6,510 bases of DNA from Actinomycetes bacterium (GTDB lineage Bacteria; Actinomycetota; Actinomycetes; Actinomycetales; Microbacteriaceae), in the NCBI GenBank assembly GCA_023432305.1, contig JAEYUT010000171.1, positions 1 to 6,510 on the forward strand, in the 5' to 3' direction. Under the pieces are notes generated by a model. The model saw only the letters and a program-made list of their open reading frames with translations, searched no databases and was not told where the DNA came from. The position numbers and the translations under genes were made by a program. Below are positions 3,216 through 6,510 of the stretch, in pieces. Numbering within the stretch: the first letter of the stretch is position 1; each line of letters begins with the position of its first letter.

Positions 3216-6200
3216 TTGAAGACCACGCGGTTCCTCGCGGGCGTCATGGCAGGAATCCTCGCCTCGACCCTCGCTTTCACTGACGTCCTCGCCAGCAGCC
3301 AGAATGCTGTCGCAGCGTCGGGAACGACGGAGCCCGCGGCGGTGACCTCGTCCGAGACCCCGCCGATCGCTCTCAACGGCACCACCTACACAGGCGAGCC
3401 CGGCGTGCTCACGTCCAAGTCCGCGGTGATGACCTCGGGCAGCAACACGCGCATCAACTACCGCGTCGTCCCGAGCTGGTCGAACGACGGCAAGGCCACC
3501 GATGTGCGCGTCACCATCTACATGCCGTCGCTCGAGTATGTCGACGGCGAATACCGGCTCGCCGACCGCAACGGGCCCGCCACGCCGCTCGGCGTGCAGG
3601 GCACGGTGAAGGCGGGCGGCGACTGGCGCGTCATCTCCGACACGACGGTCAAGGGCGGGCCGATCGTGCTGCAGTACGACGCCGACCTCGGGGCGGGTGA
3701 CAACTACGGCTTCGACATCGAGCTGGACACCTACAACGACGGCACCTCCGGCCCGTACGGCGGTGTTCCGGAGGGCACCGTCTTCGAGATCAACGGCTTC
3801 GTGTCGTACAAGATGTTCAACCGCGTGCCCGGATCCGAGTGGTCGACCGAGTTCGGAGTCGACGACGACTCGCGCGTGACCATCGTCTCCACCGATCTGC
3901 AGTGGGAGCCGACGATCGTGCCCTACGTCGCGGGCGGCGGCAGCACCCTCGTGCCCATCTGGGACCGCTACCAGTACGCGGACTACATCTACACCCTCAA
4001 GAACACCTCCACGAATCCCGCCTCGAACATCAACGGGTACTCCGTCAGCTTCGACGTCGACACGACCGACAACATCAACGGCATCATCCCGTTCGACATC
4101 AACCGCTTCATCTACGGAGCAGACGGTCAGGCGGTCCCGAACGAGAATCCCGACTTCCTCGAGGGGACGTTCGTCGGCGTGCCCGGCGAAGGCGGCATCC
4201 TCATCTACGACATCACCGACTGGGATGGCGAGAGCGAGCTCACCGACGAGCTCCCGTACTCGTATTCCGGCAGCGGAATGATCATGGTCGAGCGCAGCAC
4301 CGACCGCGTGACCCCCGAAGAGGACAACCGCGAACGCAAGTACCTCGTCTCGCTGCCGCTCAGCCGCCAGGGCTTCCCGGTTCTGCCCACCACGTTCAAG
4401 GTGCGCGCGATCACCAACATCCTCCTCGCGGCGAACGCCAACTGGACGAAGACCTCGATCGCGGAGCGCCAGGTCCAGCGCCCCACCTACAACTTCACGT
4501 TCTCGCACACCACGAAGCAGCCCGACGTCGTCTACGGCTACGAGACCTGGAACCAGATCAGCGACATCGCGACGACATCGAACGCCCCGGTCTTCGATGC
4601 ATCCATGACGTACGGCGTCGACCAGGACTTCGAAGTCGACCGCATCGAGTACGCATTCGACGCCGCCGACGCCGACCGCTTCCGGGATTCCACGGTCGAG
4701 TACACCTACACCACCGAAGCTGGGGAGCAGCGCACCGGCGTCCTCACAGGCGTGCTCGACGATGAGGACAACCCCACCTCGATCACCTTCGACGCCTCCG
4801 ATCTCGCCGAGCTCACGTGGGGCCACTCCTTCGTGTTCACCGATCTGGCCGAGAAGCTCGTGCCGGGGGAGTCGATCCCGCTCACCATCCGCGTGTACGG
4901 CACTCCGTACAAGGTCGGCACCATGACGTCGCCCGCCACCGCGAACTACTTCGAGCGCTACGCGAGCAACACCGACTACTCGGCCCCCACGACCTACACG
5001 GACGTGCCCCGATCGCTGCAGAAGAACGTCTCGTTCCAGGTCATCTACCCCGACGAGGCCATTCCGTCGACGCGTGTGCGCATCGACGGCACCTACGACC
5101 GCAAGACGGTCCCGTACGACACCGAGTCGAAGCTCGACTTCCTGTTCGGCATCGGTGAGGGCACGGTCGCCGAGAACTCGACCACCACGATCACGCTCAA
5201 CACCGCATCCGCGACGGCGATCTCCGACGCGACCCTCACCCTCTCGGGCAAGCTCTTCGAGGATGGCGAGAACGTGCGGGTGCGCGTCGTGGCGCTCGAC
5301 GGCACCGAGACCGTGCTCGATGTCGAAGGTCTCGACGGCAGCTCCGATGTGCAGTTCCCCCTCCCGGAGAACGCCGCGAAGATCATCATCGACACCGACA
5401 CCTTCCGGTCGAACGGGGCCTCGGCCTACGCGTCGGTGACCGGCACCGTCGCCAACGGCCTGGCCACGCAGCACACCGTCGCGGTGTCGATGCGCACCTA
5501 CCAGCCGACCCCCTACGACAAGAACACCACCCGCAGCTCCAACGGCGTCATCGACATCGCTCTGCCCAAGGAGCTCGCCGTCTCGTCGCAGATCGTGGGC
5601 ATCTACGGCTCACGCCGCACCACCGACACCACCTATGTGCCGTACGAGGCGCCGTTCAGCGCCGACTACCAGCTGAGCACGGGCGGCGTCATCTCGCCGG
5701 AGTTCACCTACACGCTCGACCTCCTGCAGGCCAGCAAGCGCGTGGGCACCGCCGCTCCCACCCGCATCGCTCTGACGGATGCGTTCCTCGCCGCGTTCTC
5801 CGACCTCGAGATCACGGTGACAGGCACCGACGGCACGAAGCTCACCTTCACCGATGGCGAGATCGATCTCGCCGCGCTCGGGCTGCCCGGGATCGCCTCG
5901 ATCGCGATCTCCGGAACGCAGCTGTCGCTCGCGAGCCTCACCACGGTGGCGCGCGTGGACTACGACTCGAGCCTCGACATGGGTGAGACCCAGGCGCTGC
6001 GCTCCGTGTTCACCGGAACGCAGAACCTCCCGTACACGACCTCGAAGACGGTCACTCGCACGAACACGGTCGAGGTTCGCGAGACGAAGACCACGGTCAG
6101 CATCGAGGGCGTCAACCAGGTGCAGGACAACCTCGGCAACAGCCCCACCTACAGCCAGTGGGTGGAGCGCGAGTGGTACTGCGGCTACTGGGACTGCGGT

Positions 6201-6500
6201 TCCAAGATCGACTACACGCTCGACCAGGGCTACAAGTCGCTCGGCGGTTTCGTGGGAACCATCAACCGCCCCACCACCACGTATGAGAACAACGACCAGA
6301 CGACCGCCGTCGATGTCACGTTCCCCACGGAGCGTGTACTCTGCTCAGGTGAGCAAGTCACTGTCGATCGACGATCAGGTCATATGCATCTACGTCGCCT
6401 TCCAGCACCTCGAGCACGACCGGTCGTCGGTCGAGATCGCCGAAGAGCTCGGAATCTCGCGCTTCATGGTGGGTCGCATGATCAAGCGGGCCCGCGATGA
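3216..6500 (+). CDS. Large secreted surface protein, 3' end broken
   Basis: The frame is 1094 codons from TTG 3216. The N-terminus MKTTRFLAGVMAGILASTLAF is a clear Sec signal peptide, with cleavage plausible after VLA (26) or AVA (33). The mature part is rich in Thr, Tyr, Asp, Ser and Gly in alternating hydrophobic/polar patterns (e.g. TTTITLNTASATAISDATLTL), typical of stacked beta-sandwich domains in Gram-positive adhesins. I recognise no named family and saw no obvious long tandem repeat. The only Cys residues in the native part are C989 and C994 (YCGYWDCG), a likely disulphide. No LPXTG motif, C-terminal membrane segment or cell-wall-binding repeat appears. After about 6349 the translation becomes Arg/Pro/His-rich and overlaps a sorC-like start in another frame, so roughly the last 50 residues are not native. 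The real C-terminus is missing by deletion, rearrangement or assembly chimera. A GTG at 3207 would add MCG but has no SD. The likely role, attachment or envelope structure, is inference. Confidence 0.8.
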   Translation: MKTTRFLAGVMAGILASTLAFTDVLASSQNAVAASGTTEPAAVTSSETPPIALNGTTYTGEPGVLTSKSAVMTSGSNTRINYRVVPSWSNDGKATDVRVTIYMPSLEYVDGEYRLADRNGPATPLGVQGTVKAGGDWRVISDTTVKGGPIVLQYDADLGAGDNYGFDIELDTYNDGTSGPYGGVPEGTVFEINGFVSYKMFNRVPGSEWSTEFGVDDDSRVTIVSTDLQWEPTIVPYVAGGGSTLVPIWDRYQYADYIYTLKNTSTNPASNINGYSVSFDVDTTDNINGIIPFDINRFIYGADGQAVPNENPDFLEGTFVGVPGEGGILIYDITDWDGESELTDELPYSYSGSGMIMVERSTDRVTPEEDNRERKYLVSLPLSRQGFPVLPTTFKVRAITNILLAANANWTKTSIAERQVQRPTYNFTFSHTTKQPDVVYGYETWNQISDIATTSNAPVFDASMTYGVDQDFEVDRIEYAFDAADADRFRDSTVEYTYTTEAGEQRTGVLTGVLDDEDNPTSITFDASDLAELTWGHSFVFTDLAEKLVPGESIPLTIRVYGTPYKVGTMTSPATANYFERYASNTDYSAPTTYTDVPRSLQKNVSFQVIYPDEAIPSTRVRIDGTYDRKTVPYDTESKLDFLFGIGEGTVAENSTTTITLNTASATAISDATLTLSGKLFEDGENVRVRVVALDGTETVLDVEGLDGSSDVQFPLPENAAKIIIDTDTFRSNGASAYASVTGTVANGLATQHTVAVSMRTYQPTPYDKNTTRSSNGVIDIALPKELAVSSQIVGIYGSRRTTDTTYVPYEAPFSADYQLSTGGVISPEFTYTLDLLQASKRVGTAAPTRIALTDAFLAAFSDLEITVTGTDGTKLTFTDGEIDLAALGLPGIASIAISGTQLSLASLTTVARVDYDSSLDMGETQALRSVFTGTQNLPYTTSKTVTRTNTVEVRETKTTVSIEGVNQVQDNLGNSPTYSQWVEREWYCGYWDCGSKIDYTLDQGYKSLGGFVGTINRPTTTYENNDQTTAVDVTFPTERVLCSGEQVTVDRRSGHMHLRRLPAPRARPVVGRDRRRARNLALHGGSHDQAGPR
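6290..6349. other. Probable breakpoint between surface gene and sorC-like gene
   Basis: Up to about 6320 the surface-protein frame still reads like the rest of the protein (TTYENNDQTTAVDVTFP). From 6349 a different frame carries an unmistakable regulator N-terminus. The two coding regions cannot both be intact with 150 nt of out-of-frame overlap, so the join lies in this interval. No IS end, target duplication or long flanking repeat is visible at the join. Confidence 0.6.
6313..6349 (+). promoter_or_regulatory. Possible leaderless promoter of the sorC-like gene
   Basis: TACTCT (6337-6342) ends 6 nt before the GTG at 6349, the same spacing as at yjdM. ATGTCA (6313-6318) matches TTGACA at 4 of 6 positions with an 18-nt spacer. 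No SD is present. If the promoter came in with the regulator, the breakpoint lies left of it; if not, the -10 may have been created at the join. Confidence 0.35.
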
Positions 6501-6510
6501 GGGACTCATC
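6349..6510 (+). CDS. SorC/DeoR-type transcriptional regulator, N-terminal part
   Basis: Fifty-four codons from GTG 6349 run to the window edge, so the gene is partial at its 3' end only because the window stops. The sequence begins MSKSLSIDDQVICIYVAF and contains a helix-turn-helix at about residues 27-54 (SSVEIAEELGISRFMVGRMIKRARDEGLI). This matches the N-terminal DNA-binding domain of SorC-family sugar-binding regulators, which normally continue for some 260 more residues with a sugar-phosphate-binding domain. Its targets, usually a carbohydrate transport or catabolism operon, would lie to the right. The GTG is chosen because the helix-turn-helix sits at the usual distance from it and TACTCT precedes it by 6 nt. 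Confidence 0.82.
   Translation, partial: MSKSLSIDDQVICIYVAFQHLEHDRSSVEIAEELGISRFMVGRMIKRARDEGLI

Noticed and set aside
3839..4765. 308-codon plus-strand frame inside the surface-protein gene
   Set aside because: It is a +1-type shadow frame, extremely Arg/His/Pro-rich, without any SD.
3135..5474. 779-codon minus-strand frame opposite the surface-protein gene
   Set aside because: Composition (Val/Arg/Asp/Gly/His) is typical of an antisense shadow, with no domain or start signal. The plus frame has a signal peptide, SD and promoter.

Overview
The window looks like chromosomal DNA of a high-GC actinobacterium, probably Microbacteriaceae (Microbacterium-like). This is inferred from strong G/C bias at third codon positions, GTG and TTG starts, several gene starts without a convincing Shine-Dalgarno (SD) sequence but with a TAnnnT box 5-8 nt upstream, and the character of the proteins. 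No rRNA, tRNA, CRISPR array, IS element or phage gene was seen.

Layout. (1) 1-284: a possible 25-codon small ORF on the minus strand (20-97) with a strong SD, then a short divergent intergenic region with a GCATC/GATGC dyad cluster and the ychF promoter. (2) 285-1361 (+): complete ychF, a conserved P-loop ATPase that associates with ribosomes. (3) 1362-1593: a dense non-coding stretch with three CACGTG palindromes, a 9-bp tandem repeat, alternative hairpins and a 7-bp dyad beside the next SD. (4) 1594-1953 (+): a DUF1801-family protein with the WYGMPAY motif. (5) 2021-2380 (+): yjdM (historically phnA), a zinc-ribbon protein. (6) 2417-2971 (-): a small lipoprotein resembling DUF5067/DUF4352-type proteins, convergent with yjdM across a hairpin. 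(7) 2972-3215: an intergenic region between divergent genes, with an AT-rich promoter-like island and a GC-rich hairpin just upstream of an SD. (8) 3216 onward (+): a large secreted, Tyr/Thr/Asp-rich, beta-type surface protein of no family I recognise. (9) 6349-6510 (+): the N-terminal helix-turn-helix of a SorC/DeoR-type sugar-responsive regulator, cut by the window edge.

How it fits together. The first part is ordinary housekeeping and small conserved genes, apparently transcribed singly. The second part is a cell-envelope locus in which a lipoprotein and a giant exported protein diverge from one intergenic region. The clearest anomaly is at the right end. The surface-protein frame has no natural C-terminus (no LPXTG motif, no membrane anchor) and runs out of frame for about 150 nt over the start of the sorC-like gene. 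This means a 3' deletion or rearrangement, or a chimeric assembly. The other recurrent theme is TAnnnT-5/8 nt-start spacing at ychF, yjdM, the sorC-like gene and possibly the lipoprotein, which suggests leaderless mRNAs.
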